Positions 44,821-56,072 of a stretch of 64,000 nt of DNA are shown here, in pieces (the stretch's first letter is position 1; every line of letters begins with the position of its first letter). A program made the position numbers and the translations under genes. The DNA comes from Zygnema circumcarinatum. Its lineage: Eukaryota > Streptophyta > Zygnematophyceae > Zygnematales > Zygnemataceae. The DNA is taken from contig CM074806.1 of assembly GCA_037447605.1 (NCBI GenBank), positions 2,162,801 to 2,226,800 of the forward strand, in the 5' to 3' direction. The notes below the pieces were generated by a model that saw nothing but the letters and a program-made list of their open reading frames with translations, was not told the DNA's origin and searched no databases.

Positions 44821-47635
44821 GCAGAGGGTTTTGGGAGGCGCCTTTGTCGTAGACAGGGATATTGGGTGTTCTTCAGAATCAGCCGTGGGTCATGGGCATG
44901 GGCTGGGGCGCTTTTGGAGGGTTCAGTGTATCTTTGCCAGGTTCTGGCCCAGCTCAGTGCTTGATTGCTCTGTGCTGTAGCCTGGCCTGGCTGGGACCTG
45001 GAAAGTGAGGTTTGAGCAGCAAGATTCGCTCGGGATGCTGCAGCACCATGTTGGCCAGAGGCTGGTCTGTGTCTCCCACCTTCATTAGCGCAGACTAGTG
45101 AGCTTACGAGTATCCTTGTTTCTTACCTCCTAGTTTAGGATCTAGAACAGATATGGCTTCTGCCTTCGAGATAGTACAGACAGCTTTGAGTGAGTGTCCG
45201 GAAATTAAGTTGCACAACCTGTGATCCGTTCATGTTTTGCAAAAAGGGAATTTTTGGCTCCAGCCCATCATTCGGGATTGTGTGTAATGATTGTGGTACC
45301 TGCGTGGGCCCGAGCTTGGGAGAAGTTTCATGTAGGTACTAGAGATTGGCACATCAATGTGGTCACACGGTTGTGGATTGGGCGGGGCGGGCCATCCGCT
45401 GGGGCAGGCAGGGCCCCTTCCCGGGACAGCTGGCCAAGGGGCACCTCCGAGGGTCTAAGCAGATCCTCTGCTAAGCTTAGAAATGTGACGTGATGGACTT
45501 GTGGCCGCAATACTAGCCAGCTTGCAGGAGCTCTGATGTTCTCACCTAATGGATGCCTGGGACTGGGCGGGCGAGATGTGGCATTGTGGAGTTGCTTTCT
45601 GCGGGGGGCCGGTTTTGATACGGGCATGAAGATGCTGACATGTTTGATGCTTAAAACTTCCTGGCTTGGGGTTTGTTTTGTAGTGTGTGAGCTGCTTTTG
45701 TGTGTACTTCAAAGGGCTGTGAGCTTGTGGCTTTCACTTGTAGAGTTCAATGAAGGAATGAAGTGAAGCTGCTTTCTCCGCATATGGAGAAGCAGCGATA
45801 TTTCAATCTACAATCCGTAGTCTAGTCATGATCCTGTAATGCTCCTGTAAAGGGCCATGGAAGCTTTTAGTCTTTCTGGGATTAATATAGATCGCTTGAT
45901 GTCGAAAGTGTGGGAGGACTGAGTCGAGGTGTCAGGGAACAGGCTGGAAAGTTGAACGATAGCTGAAGCAGCTCAACATTACTGGCACTTTCGCACGTGC
46001 AGGCAGTTGACGCTTAATAATTCGGAGAGCATAGATCATCAACCGATCTGTCAAGTGACGTACATTAGTAGTGTGTAGTTTCAGAAAGCACAATTTTTTA
46101 TTCTCCGTATTTTTCTTGATCAAAGGATTTTTGCTCACTGTGACGGAGACCAGCATATTTCTTGCAATAATAGGGCGTGTGCTGTTGGATCTGCTGATTT
46201 CACAACTTGAAAAAGATGGTTGACCTTGTTTGTCTCCTTTTTGGCCGTCTCTGCTTTCCGTAAACATTAAATAATCATCTTTCAAGACTTTCTCGGAAAA
46301 TAGCACTCGTTCAAAATCTATTGGATGTAGCTTATTCTCCTGTGTTTCTGGGTTTTTAAGGAGGGATGTAGTAATATTGCTACTGTCCTTTATCTGCTTA
46401 ATCTTAGGGTTTTAATTAGGGTGGTATTTTCTCGTTTTCTATCTGGACTGCGGTGACACCAAGCTGAACTAGCCCAATTGCCCTTGCTTGCTATGATAGA
46501 CAGTTTTATTCCGGAATAACTGCCGCTCTCCTGTTGAGTGCAAGTTGTTTAATGTTCGTAATTGTAACTGACTGGCATTCCTTGAAAAGTCAACAGTGAC
46601 AAGTGGTTGTATGCCTTTGCCTTCTTGCAGCGTTTATGGATTTCATTGTCTTCGTTTGTGGCAAGCACCAGTTGTGTTTGCGGGGTTCATAACTGCGACG
46701 AAAATCTTGATTACAATTAGTACAATTACCTGCTTTTACTAAGCGGCAAATTTTGACGTCCATATGGAAAGTTAGAATATACCCTTGGTCGGCAAATCGC
46801 CTACAATACAATACAATTCAATATAATACAATTCAATACGTTCGCCTTGGTATAGGCCCTCTTCAGTTTTGGAAGTTAACGTCAAGTTCGGACCTTGAGA
46901 AAGCGTCTCTCTACCCAACACCTTCAATCGGCACTGGATAATCACTAGGGTTGAACATCGGACACTGGAGATCGAAAATTTTCAATTCGAGAAAGTGAAA
47001 TTATCTGGAGAAAAAGTCCAGTCTCGATATGTTCGGTCATATGTCAAACTTGACAAAATCTTACGAGACGCATTACTGAAAAGAAAGAGTTAGAAGTACT
47101 TAGTTGCAGGGGGACCGCAATGTCCCCAGAGTATTCGTTTTGATATCAAACTTACGAAAGGAATACTGATGAATTTTAAGTCTGACATGTCCTATTGCAT
47201 TGACCTGTTTGCGGTTTTAGAAGCTGGTCTTAATTTTTTTTTTTTGAGAAGCCAAGGTCTTCAATTTCTTTTTTTTCTCAACCACTTTGGGTTTTACGGT
47301 AACAACAAACGAGGAATACAAATGGAGAAACTGTTAAACATTTCCAGCTTTGGAGGAAAGCACTATTATTCAGAATCAAATCATACACAAGGGTATATAG
47401 TTATCTCACTAAACATGAATAAGCAAATCCAATGGTACTTGCGTCGGATACTCCTAACTGTACAGACGGACCTTTTTTCCAAGCTAGTTTTTTTCAACTA
47501 GCAACTCAGCTACCAAAGTTTCCCAGACTCTCACAATCCGACAGGAACGCCTTATCCCGTTCGAAGACACATTTCTAAAGAATCTGAATACACTTACCCA
47601 GTCCAGCAAAAAGTATTCACTCAACTGCTGATAAG
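44821..47635. other. Gene-poor region between ferredoxin and FAD4-like gene
   Basis: 2.8 kb with no supported gene. The first part is presumably the ferredoxin 3' UTR. A short AT microsatellite (AATACAATACAATTCAATA type) lies at 46803-46840. Open frames at 45221-45493 and 47169-47501 have no recognisable domain. The last part is the 3' flank of the FAD4-like gene. Confidence 0.5.
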
Positions 47636-48754
47636 TTACATAGAGGAGGAGTCAACGGGCAGCCCATCCTCATAGTAGGCCACCTCCTCCAGCCATTCAG
47701 GCGCAGTCTCTCCCCATGACCGCGGTGCCAAGCCCCATATCCGAAAGATTTGCTTCTCCATCCTTGGGAAAAACTCGGACCGGTCGAGCGGCCAATTGCA
47801 TATTCCGCTGACGATGCAATAGTTTGTGTTGTATGGGGGCCTATGGTGCGCCCCATGCATACGCCTGCCAACAAGGAGGCCGACATCTTGCAGTGCCAAT
47901 ACTGGAGGAGGGAGACGGTGCTTGGGGGTGTGGGACCATGCGTGGCACTGCTGGCTCATCACCACACATCCGAGGAAAACGCCAACGAAAGAGTCGAACG
48001 CGGCATTGTTTGGGGTGAATAAGAAGGGCAGCAACACAAAAAAAGCAGGCCGAGTGAGCGCATGAAGATTGTTGGCCATCTGCCGCTTTGTTATGGTCCA
48101 TGGTCGCCGGTGATGGCCCTGAAAGGCGTCAATTTGAGACCCAAAAACGGGAGTCCTTGCATCGCCATAGTTATCAACTCCCCAATGATAAACGCCGGTT
48201 CCAAAGTCAGCAAGAATGTAGGCAGCGACAGCTGCTAAAATGGCTGACCAAGCCGACTCGCCGCCAGCGATGGCAGCCATGGACTTGGCCACCATTCCCA
48301 ACACAGCCAGGGCGCCACATGCGACCCACGCTTTATGCACAGGCGTTGACAGAAGATCAGTATCGTTCAGGCCCATTGCCAATTTCTGTCGGTTCACTTC
48401 TTCCAAGACTCGCTGTGCTTGCCCCATTTCCGAACCTGCGCCATCATCTGCCCTAAATTCTGTTCCAGCCTCCTTACCATGTTCAGCAGCCGTTAAAGTG
48501 TTCGCACCATGCACAGTCTCCACGCCTGCCTCCTCCTCTGTTGTCAAAACTTCCCTTACCGCCACGCGCCGTCTTCCTTCATTACCTCCATTTCTGCCAC
48601 TCCCTCGATAAAATGCTCCTCTCGACCTGAAGCAAAGAGTCGCCTTCCCCACTCTCATTGAAGCTGTTGACGAGCCTCCAGCCTTCGCCACCTGGCAGCT
48701 GGCTGAAGGCCATGGCCGAAGGAACAGCACCCCTGTAGCGGCTTGTAGAGCCAT
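47636..48754 (-). CDS. FAD4: FAD4-like plastid lipid desaturase
   Basis: Member of the FAD4/TMEM189 (Kua) family. Plant FAD4 introduces the trans-delta3 double bond into palmitate of plastid phosphatidylglycerol; the animal homolog is plasmanylethanolamine desaturase. A single exon of 372 residues with a long transit-like N-terminus. Histidine motifs are in order: YHWGVDNYGD, FQGHHRRPWTITKRQ, ANNLHAL, QCHAWSH and MHGAHHRPPYNTNYCIVSG. Two or three hydrophobic segments surround ILADFGTGVYHW and FVVLLPFLF-type stretches. The ATG at 48754 (MALQAATG) gives a plausible plastid presequence; the same frame opens upstream to 49066, so a longer start is possible. Lumenal or envelope membrane location is expected from the family. 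Intronless, like the neighbouring ferredoxin. Confidence 0.92.
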   Translation of the reverse strand: MALQAATGVLFLRPWPSASCQVAKAGGSSTASMRVGKATLCFRSRGAFYRGSGRNGGNEGRRRVAVREVLTTEEEAGVETVHGANTLTAAEHGKEAGTEFRADDGAGSEMGQAQRVLEEVNRQKLAMGLNDTDLLSTPVHKAWVACGALAVLGMVAKSMAAIAGGESAWSAILAAVAAYILADFGTGVYHWGVDNYGDARTPVFGSQIDAFQGHHRRPWTITKRQMANNLHALTRPAFFVLLPFLFTPNNAAFDSFVGVFLGCVVMSQQCHAWSHTPKHRLPPPVLALQDVGLLVGRRMHGAHHRPPYNTNYCIVSGICNWPLDRSEFFPRMEKQIFRIWGLAPRSWGETAPEWLEEVAYYEDGLPVDSSSM

Positions 48755-49563
48755 AGCGCCCCCTTGCCAAACTCTGACGGAGCCCTTACAGGAAGGTAAG
48801 AGAAAAAAAAAATCACTAATAAGTCCTGACGAAAGCCAGTCCTCCTCTGGTCGAAACTCGAGATATGGCCTCCCTCGCTCCCTCGCTTGCAGCCTGACCT
48901 TCAGCTGCGCGTGCACAACCGAGGAGGTATGGAGGGAGCGAGGGAGGCAGGGAGGGCGGGAGGCCCGCCGCTGCACGGCCGCCCGCTGGCGAGGCGGGCA
49001 GGCAGGCACGTGGCGGGCGGAGAGCCCCACAGTGCCGTGAAACCGAACAGGTTGGGAACAAAACAAATTAAAGATTTTGGCTTCTCAAAAAAGTAAAAAA
49101 AACCAGTTTCTCAAGAAAAACCTTATATTACGTGGGGTCAGACTTAAGTTAACACATGGCCAAATCAATTTCGTAACACTGCCGGGCGTATTTCGCATTG
49201 GCTACGTACGCATTTCGGTACGGCTAGGTTCGGCGGAGCCGCAGATCCCGACCCGAAATTCGTACACGAAAAAAGTGACTTTTCTTATACTGTACTGTAG
49301 TGAATTCGGGAATTTCGTACGCTCCGCGCTAAGCCTGACCCCCCCTATTTGTGAACACGATTTCATTTTGAGAAATGATAAATGTATTCCTAACTAAATG
49401 CAATTTTTATGGAGAACCAATTGAACATTGAACAATTAACTATCAGTCGTGTTCAATTGGAGTTTTCCTTGGGTCTACCGATCAACAATGAGATTTTAGC
49501 GGATCGCAAAGCACGTGGAGCCGGAGGTCCGTACAGAAATTGTTGATCTGTTCGGGGAAAGAG
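48755..49563. other. Upstream DNA of FAD4-like gene
   Basis: GC-rich to 49045, with CACGTGGC at about 49007, then AT-rich. GTAC cores at 49205-49210, 49218-49223 (GTACGG), 49262, 49291 and 49317 form a loose cluster. No gene seen. Confidence 0.45.
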
Positions 49564-49805
49564 TTCACAGTTCGGACCAGTGGATCGGCAACCATTGGAC
49601 AACCATTGGATGGCAATGGTTGGACGTCTACTGGTTGGCAACCAGTCGACTGGTTTGGAACCAGTGGATGCCACTGGTTGGCAACCAGTCGAATGGTTGT
49701 TTCGGTCCGCAACCACTGGTTGGCAACCAGTCGAATGGTTGTTTCGGTCCGCAACCACTGGTTGCCAACCAGTCGACTGGTTTGTCTAATGGTCCGATCT
49801 GTGAA
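49564..49805. mobile_element. 242-bp TIR element of nested palindromes
   Basis: Ends TTCACAGTTCGGACCA (49564-49579) and TGGTCCGATCTGTGAA (49790-49805), inverted repeats differing at one base in 16. The interior is built of short palindromic units: ACTGGTTGGCAACCAGT, CCAGTCGACTGG and CAACCATTGG. One unit of about 42 bp (ACTGGTTGGCAACCAGTCG onward, through TTTCGGTCCGCAACC) is tandemly repeated near 49674-49757. No ORF of its own. Looks like a non-autonomous DNA transposon. Confidence 0.72.
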
Positions 49806-50121
49806 AGAGTTGTAAGGAATAAATGGGGTCCGGGCTAACCAGATCCCTCAAATCGACGGAGGATCAATATCCACCACGTGGCATTGTGGTCGGTGCGCCA
49901 CGTCGGATGCACGACCATCGTCGCCGTGAGTTGCGCCGTGACACGCGGCGGCCCCCTAGACGTGGCGGTCGAGGTTCAAACCCTGCGCTTGGCAGACCAT
50001 GCGCGATGCGCCCTCAGCTTGCCGCGGCTCAAGGGAAACAGTGACCACCGCCAAACGACCCGACGCGCTTGTTGTCCGGCCACGGCCGACCGGAGCAAAG
50101 CCGCAGGACTTGGACTTGGCG

Positions 50122-50513
50122 CCATCCCATACTGTACCATCCCATACCATCCCATCCCATCCCATCCCATCCCATCCCATCCCATCCCATCCCATCCCAT
50201 CCCATCCCATCCCATCCCATCCCATCCCATCCCCATCCCATCCCATCCCATCCCATCCCATCCCATCCCATCCCATCCCATCCCATCCCATCCCATCCCA
50301 TCCCATCCCATCCCATCCCATCCCATCCCATCCCATCCCATCCCATCCCATCCCATCCCATCCCATCCCATCCCATCCCATCCCATCCCATCCCATCCCA
50401 TCCCATCCCATCCCATCCCATCCCATCCCATCCCATCCCATCCCATCCCATCCCATCCCATCCCATCCCATCCCATCCCATCCCATCCCATCCCATCCCA
50501 TCCCATCCCATCC
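50122..50513. repeat. CCCAT pentanucleotide array
   Basis: About 73 near-perfect copies of CCCAT with one C insertion near 50230 and a few variant units at the 5' end. The minus strand is (ATGGG)n, with regular GGG tracts. It ends 218 bp upstream of the next gene's ATG. Assembly length of such an array may not be exact. Confidence 0.97.
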
Positions 50514-50527
50514 GCAGGCATGAGCAC

Positions 50528-50545
50528 CACGGGGAACCACGAGGA
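50528..50545. repeat. 18-bp end of fold-back element
   Basis: CACGGGGAACCACGAGGA is the exact reverse complement of the first 18 bases of the 30018-30177 element. It directly follows the CCCAT array. Probably a fragment. Confidence 0.6.
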
Positions 50546-50731
50546 CAGTCGGCGCCGGGGCGCCAGCGCAGGCGCAGCTCCGACGAGAGCAGTGGGCGGG
50601 GCGAGGGAGGAGCGGAGGGGCCGGAGCCCAGGCGGGAGGGGGCTTTTCCCTCGCTCGCTCGCTCGCTGCCGGGCAGCCCGGGGAGGCGAGGGACAAGGTC
50701 AGGCCCGGCCCGGCCCGGCTCGTCCAGCATA

Positions 50732-53700
50732 ATGCCGCCACGGCCACATACCTGGCGCTCTGCGTGTCCTCTTCCCCTTCTTCTCATTCTTGCAACCCCC
50801 TCACTGTACAGAGCATCCGCTGACGCCGTCCTGCTCCTGGCTGGTGGAGCAACCTCTGCGTCTCATGGCTTTGAAGTGTCGAGCTCCGACAATGCAGCCC
50901 ATGGAGTTGACATACCACCAAAGTATCCCGCAAAGAGCATTAGTTTGAGCGACCGCAGCGCCAACTTGCCTACTTTTAGCACAGAGAGCGAACATGAACG
51001 AGGCATGCCGAGGTCTTTGTTAAATATTCATTACAGAAAGGTTGCAGGTGTCACCAAAACTGGTAATGCTAAAGAAAGTCCTGCCAAGGGGGGCTCAACA
51101 GCACGACCAAAAAAGCGACGTAGCCGGATGCGGAAAAGCATTCACGAGCTAGCGACCATCTGCTGGGATGGGCCTGCTGAGTTCTTTGGTGGACAGGAGC
51201 TCAGCTTGGACCCGGAAACACAGGAGGATATGCTACATCCAATAGATTCTGAACATAATATTCTTATTGCTGGTGAGGGTAAAAACAAAAGTCCCTTTAT
51301 GAGGTTGCATCATTTCTTGGTGATGTTCTCGATATTTCAGGAAACAATTCTGGACATTCAAACTGTTCAGGCTTAGACGACGACCATTCCTAATTGCACT
51401 TGAGCGTCACGTTGTATAGGCGCAGAAAACAACGTCATAAGAGCGTTATACACGAAAACATCTGCATCAAGTGAGCATTGAAATTGAATATCAACTTTGG
51501 GAACCAATCCACATTCACAGTGAGGCATTGACAATTTGTGATGATTACAGAACCCACAAAATTATGTGGCTCATATGGAATTAAGGTGATCGACTTTGGA
51601 ACTACAATGGGGAAATGGAAAATGTAGTGTGGAATACGTTTCTATGCGAATCCGAGGACTGGTAGGTTACAACAGTGAACTAGCTTAAAGTGCAGGCTCA
51701 GTTTTATGACATGCAAATGTAAGCATTATCCCATCATTTTCTTCACACGGTGATATGACGCTCTTCATGGAAATCACTGTCTGGCTATTTAAGCAGGGTT
51801 GCCGGATTTTTTTCTATTTGAGATACAAAGGCGGTTTATGTAAGGAGTAAAGTGTGAGGGAACCAAAGCTGTTTATGTCGTCAGACATTGCATGCTTGTC
51901 CTTTCGCGACTGGGCCAAGGGAGCTCCCTCTTGCTGTACTCTTTCTTACTCTGCTTGTTTCTTGGCTTGTACTGATGTTGGCCAGCCATGGAGACCTTTC
52001 CTGATGGTGCTTCATATGTCCTCGTGTTTGCAAGGCGAGGGATGCGCACGGTGCAGGACAGGGGAGCTGTGCCGCTTTACCCTCTCTTTTGCAAGTGAAT
52101 TATATTTTGACTTTGCCTCACCCTTTGTGGAGCTCATGGTTACACTGAGTGGTATGTGGGCACCCTCTTTTTCACTCCCAGAAGAGATTGAGCGGAACTC
52201 CTTTAGTAGAAATTTGATCAGCTAAGTGGTCTTTGATTCAGCCGTGGTCCTGAGTCGAATAATGTTCCTGTGAAGCCTATCCTCTGTAGAACCAGGAGAA
52301 ACGCACTTTGATCAGTTATGGCGAGGCTTGATAAAGAATGGGAACGTATCCGTCAAAGTTCAGTCTTGAATTTGGCAAAGGCCAAACTCAAGAACTCCCA
52401 CTTTCTGCACGACAATCTGCTTAGGTTGATGCAAATGGCAAAAGAAGCTTTCACGAGTTGAGGTGCAAGGCATAGTTACCCAATGTGATACGCGTGCATC
52501 AATGATGGGCACATCCTTTGAGTAATATCGCCACAATTTTAAATTGAAAAGGTTTATGGAAAACTCCTGTATCCATAAAGACTTGGGAAAACCCGTTTTG
52601 GAAAGGTTTAGTAATGATATGCTACGACATGCTAGATGTATTATTGATACAAACAAATGTCGAATGCTTTGTTTGGAAAATGGACATGTGAATCTGATCT
52701 TCATTTTCAGGGCCTAATCCTAAGTACTTCTGATTAGCTCTGTACTCCGCTGTTTTGTACTTGGACCACATTTTTGGGTGGTCTACTTTCTGACTACTAC
52801 CATATCCGTGCATTCTCCCATCTGATCCAATTAATATTGAAATCTCAGGGCCGACAGTGGTTGCCGCTGAAGTTCATGGTGGCCAGCATACTTCTCTCAA
52901 TTACGTGGTTTCGTACCTTGTGTGGGATAGCGGCATCTACAAAGTTACAGTAGAAGGAAACTGCCCGTGAGTACAGCGTCTTTGTGGTGTTTGACTTGTA
53001 ATTCTTCAGATAAACGGAGACGTGAGTGCGCAAATATGTGTTATCATCAGCTCAATCAGTCTTATCCCACTGTCCCTAAGCATGGAATGGGTTCGTTTCA
53101 TGGTTAGGCGTATAGTTCAGCACTGCCTATTCCAGCTGCGCAGAGGTTGGTGACGCTCTCATTCTTGTTGATTATGTCACTATATGCGTCAATGAGTTGT
53201 TTGCAATATAAAAAAATCTCAATTTGACTCGTCGCCCGTTGAATCCGCCTGAACAATTGCAGCGCAGGTTAATAGCCAGCGCTAGTCATTTGCAGCCAGT
53301 TCTGAAGTCATTTGGCTCTGTACCTCTTATCTTGAAACATTAACAACTACCTTTACGCTGAACTTTCGAGCCCTCGTGACTGCCCGTTCTGCTCAAGGAT
53401 CTTGGTTTCGTGCCTTTCATCCTCAATATGGTCGCAGACACCAACCTTGTACCGCAGTAGAGTTTCCCTATTCATCGTATTTCACATGGCTGTCGGATCC
53501 CTGCTTACAACAGATTCTTACTTAACTTGCAGATCCGAGGCATTCAAGGGTTCGGTGCTTTCAAGTTTTCATCTCCGTGTGTACGATTCCCCTGAAGGCA
53601 TTTCACCCGGCACGCTGCCCAGCTACCCGGCGGAGACCCCGTGTGAAACTGGCCAGTATGCACGTTGGGTCCTCGAAGGTGATGAGGGATACGAGCGTCA

Positions 53701-55251
53701 GATTTACCGTCCTTATCCATGCGCTTCGGGACTTACCCCAGTGTTAACTTTCCCTTTAGAAATGGTTGAGAAGAAAATCTACGAGATTTCTTTGATTGGA
53801 GACGAGCATCAAAGAAACTTTCTGTTCCACTTGCAGTACCTGCTAACAGGTGATGACAGCGTTCCAACATTTGTTCAAGCATGAGCTGGCAGACAACGAA
53901 AGAGACAGAACTCTCATTTTCGTTTTCCAATTTCACGGTGGGTGTTATGCAGGTAGCTAGTACTTATTGCCATCGCGTTCCTTTAAGGAGGTCATGTTGG
54001 GGTTTGGATTGGTGAGTTCTGGCAGGTCATGTCACAGGGGGTCTTTCAGAGGATATTGTTTGGAACTATAAAGAACATTCAACAGGGAGGAACCTGCGCA
54101 TCAACTTCTACTGGCTGGACGGGATGTTTGAGGTGAGTTACGGTAAAAAAGTTCCCTTTCTAGTTCATTTATTCGCATAGGATCTGACTAGATACTGGAA
54201 AAACCGTGGATCGCTGTTCTCCGTTGTTTTCTCTCTATGTGACAGCTGCATCATACCATTCTGTCTTACTTCAGGTTTCATGAAATCGTGACACAATTGA
54301 ATTGCTTCATTGCCCAGGATGGCTATTTCGAATGTTTTGATCGAGGCAGAATATCACGTCGCACAAAAGTCTACCCTCAGTACTCGCCCACTTCGGACGT
54401 TGTCATTGTAAACGACGGCATGTGGACTTTCACGGTAGCAATTCAATCACGTCTTTCGTTGCTCTTTCTGGATCATGACTTCGCTGTCAGCTCTTGACTG
54501 TTTTTCGAAGGTGGAGGCCCGAATTTGTCAGAATGTATGTGTTTAAAGGACTTTGAACAGAAGAGGGATAGGTATGGTCTGCAGTAGTTCTCATCTGCCA
54601 TCACTGGACGTGGCTAGTATCTTATCTGGCGTCTACCTCTCTCGTCCTTCTGTGCTCTTTGCAGAAATGTAAAAGGCCAGAACAGGCGTACCCACACTAC
54701 CTCCCCAAACTGCTGGATGCCATGATGGAGGCGCCACATAAAAGCAGGACAAAATTTGTCTGGCGAAGCACACCACCATATCCTGTCCCCTCAACCGAGT
54801 GCGATGGCCCAAGGAATTCTGGATTAGTGTGGGCCAATGGGATCGCGAGGTGAGTTGCTCGCTGGAAGGAAGCGGTGCTCTTCTTGGCATTGAAATTGCA
54901 GTTCTAAACATGAGACATGAATGACCATATGCTCAAAGCCCCCCCTCCTCGCCCCCCCCCAATTGTATTTTATTTTTATTTTTGAAAACGTCACTCGTGT
55001 ACGGTGGCAGGAGGCTTGTGGAGGAATTGGGATGGCAATATATGGACTTGTGGCCAGTGGAGGCGGTTGCTTTTGACGACACATGCGAAAATCAAGATGA
55101 TGCGGAAGGACTGGGGCAGTGGGTCAAAGGGTTCACCTTCTCCTGTTTGTATCACAACTACTCGAAAGCATACGGCGCCATAGGGGAAGCTGTAGTGCGA
55201 ACAGTTGTTCATCTTTTGGTCAATCTCGAGTTGGATCCCGCTGAGGATTAG
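50732..55251 (+). CDS. Secreted Ig-filamin/SGNH-like protein
   Basis: Seven exons join in phase: 50732-51272, 52849-52966, 53533-53849, 54026-54132, 54318-54434, 54665-54849 and 55011-55251; 541 residues. The N-terminus (SACPLPLLLILATPSLYRAS) is a signal peptide. A basic patch (RPKKRRSRMRKS) lies near residue 130. Around 180-225 a filamin-type Ig strand pattern is seen (GPTVVAAEVHGG, YLVWDSGIYKVTVEG). Then come paired Cys with CETGQYARWV, LRINFYWLDGMFE, SDVVIVNDGMWTF, SGLVWANGIARRLVEELGW and LYHNYSKAYGAIGEAVVR. Order and spacing resemble NXPE / PC-esterase proteins (Ig-filamin plus SGNH hydrolase), but I see no clear GDS catalytic block, so activity is doubtful. The family is inferred, not recognised. 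Intron 1 is 1576 bp. Confidence 0.6.
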
Positions 55252-56072
55252 CGAGGGCTGCAGTGTTCTATCAGATTACGCCCCTAAACCATGTCATGTA
55301 TGTTATAGTGCAGCAATTGCCCATTATTGACCGCCGGCTAAAACTAAGTCCAGTTCAGCTGTTTGTCCATGGAGATAGAGGTTAAGGATCAAGAGTTACA
55401 GGGCGATGGCTGTTCCTAATGAGAACGGAATTGGATAGAAAACAGGTCAGGCCTGTGACTGATCTGATCCAAACGGGGAAATGGGTAGCCCGTCAGGAGG
55501 TAAAGACTGCCCTAGCATTTCGAATGAGCGTTGAACAAACAAGGCCAAGCCGTATGCAAGCCCTAAGAGCATCCAGAATCTAGGTCAGAGGCAGAAAATC
55601 AGAGAGAGTAGGAGAAAAGCCCAGAGCGGAGGCAATGGGGGAATCTCAACCCACGTTTTGCAAGTTATTCAATTGGAGACGAACAGTAAGCTCGTGTGAA
55701 TGTTTTTATAGTTGCAATGATGATTACCCATTTTTGTCCTACAAGATTCTTGCTTTACAAAGCGAATACATGACCAGATATATTTATAGAGATTTTTGTA
55801 AGCCTGGGTGGCAAGTTATGCCAAAGCAACACTTAAAAAAACAAAATCCAATAGGCCTAGAACTACAATAGACTTACGATAGCTTACTGAACAACCTGAT
55901 ATGTACTATGCAAAGAAAACCAACCAGTCGAACAAAGAAAGCAACAAAAGCGAGGGTGGAAAGTGGGCGAGGAGACGACAGCTATTTCCCGAGAAAGTCT
56001 TCAGCGACGATAATTTAATGTTTACAAATAGCAGAGACGGTCAAAAAGGCCTTTTGTACACTAACTGGTAAC
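55252..56072. other. Convergent intergenic region
   Basis: 3' flanks of the Ig-filamin/SGNH-like gene (+) and the YGGT gene (-). No gene, repeat or RNA recognised. Confidence 0.55.

Noticed and set aside
45221-45493. 90-codon ORF after ferredoxin
   Set aside because: No domain and lies in probable 3' UTR or intergenic DNA.
47169-47501. 110-codon ORF rich in Phe/Leu
   Set aside because: Low-complexity T-rich DNA; no homology recognised.
48755-49066. N-terminal extension of the FAD4-like protein
   Set aside because: The frame is open, but the extra 104 residues read like 5' UTR; the ATG at 48754 gives a normal presequence. Not fully excluded.
49956-50747. Long open frames in all six frames (Met-Gly-Trp-Asp and Pro-Ser-His repeats)
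   Set aside because: They are produced by the CCCAT array, which lacks stop codons in every frame; no gene signal.
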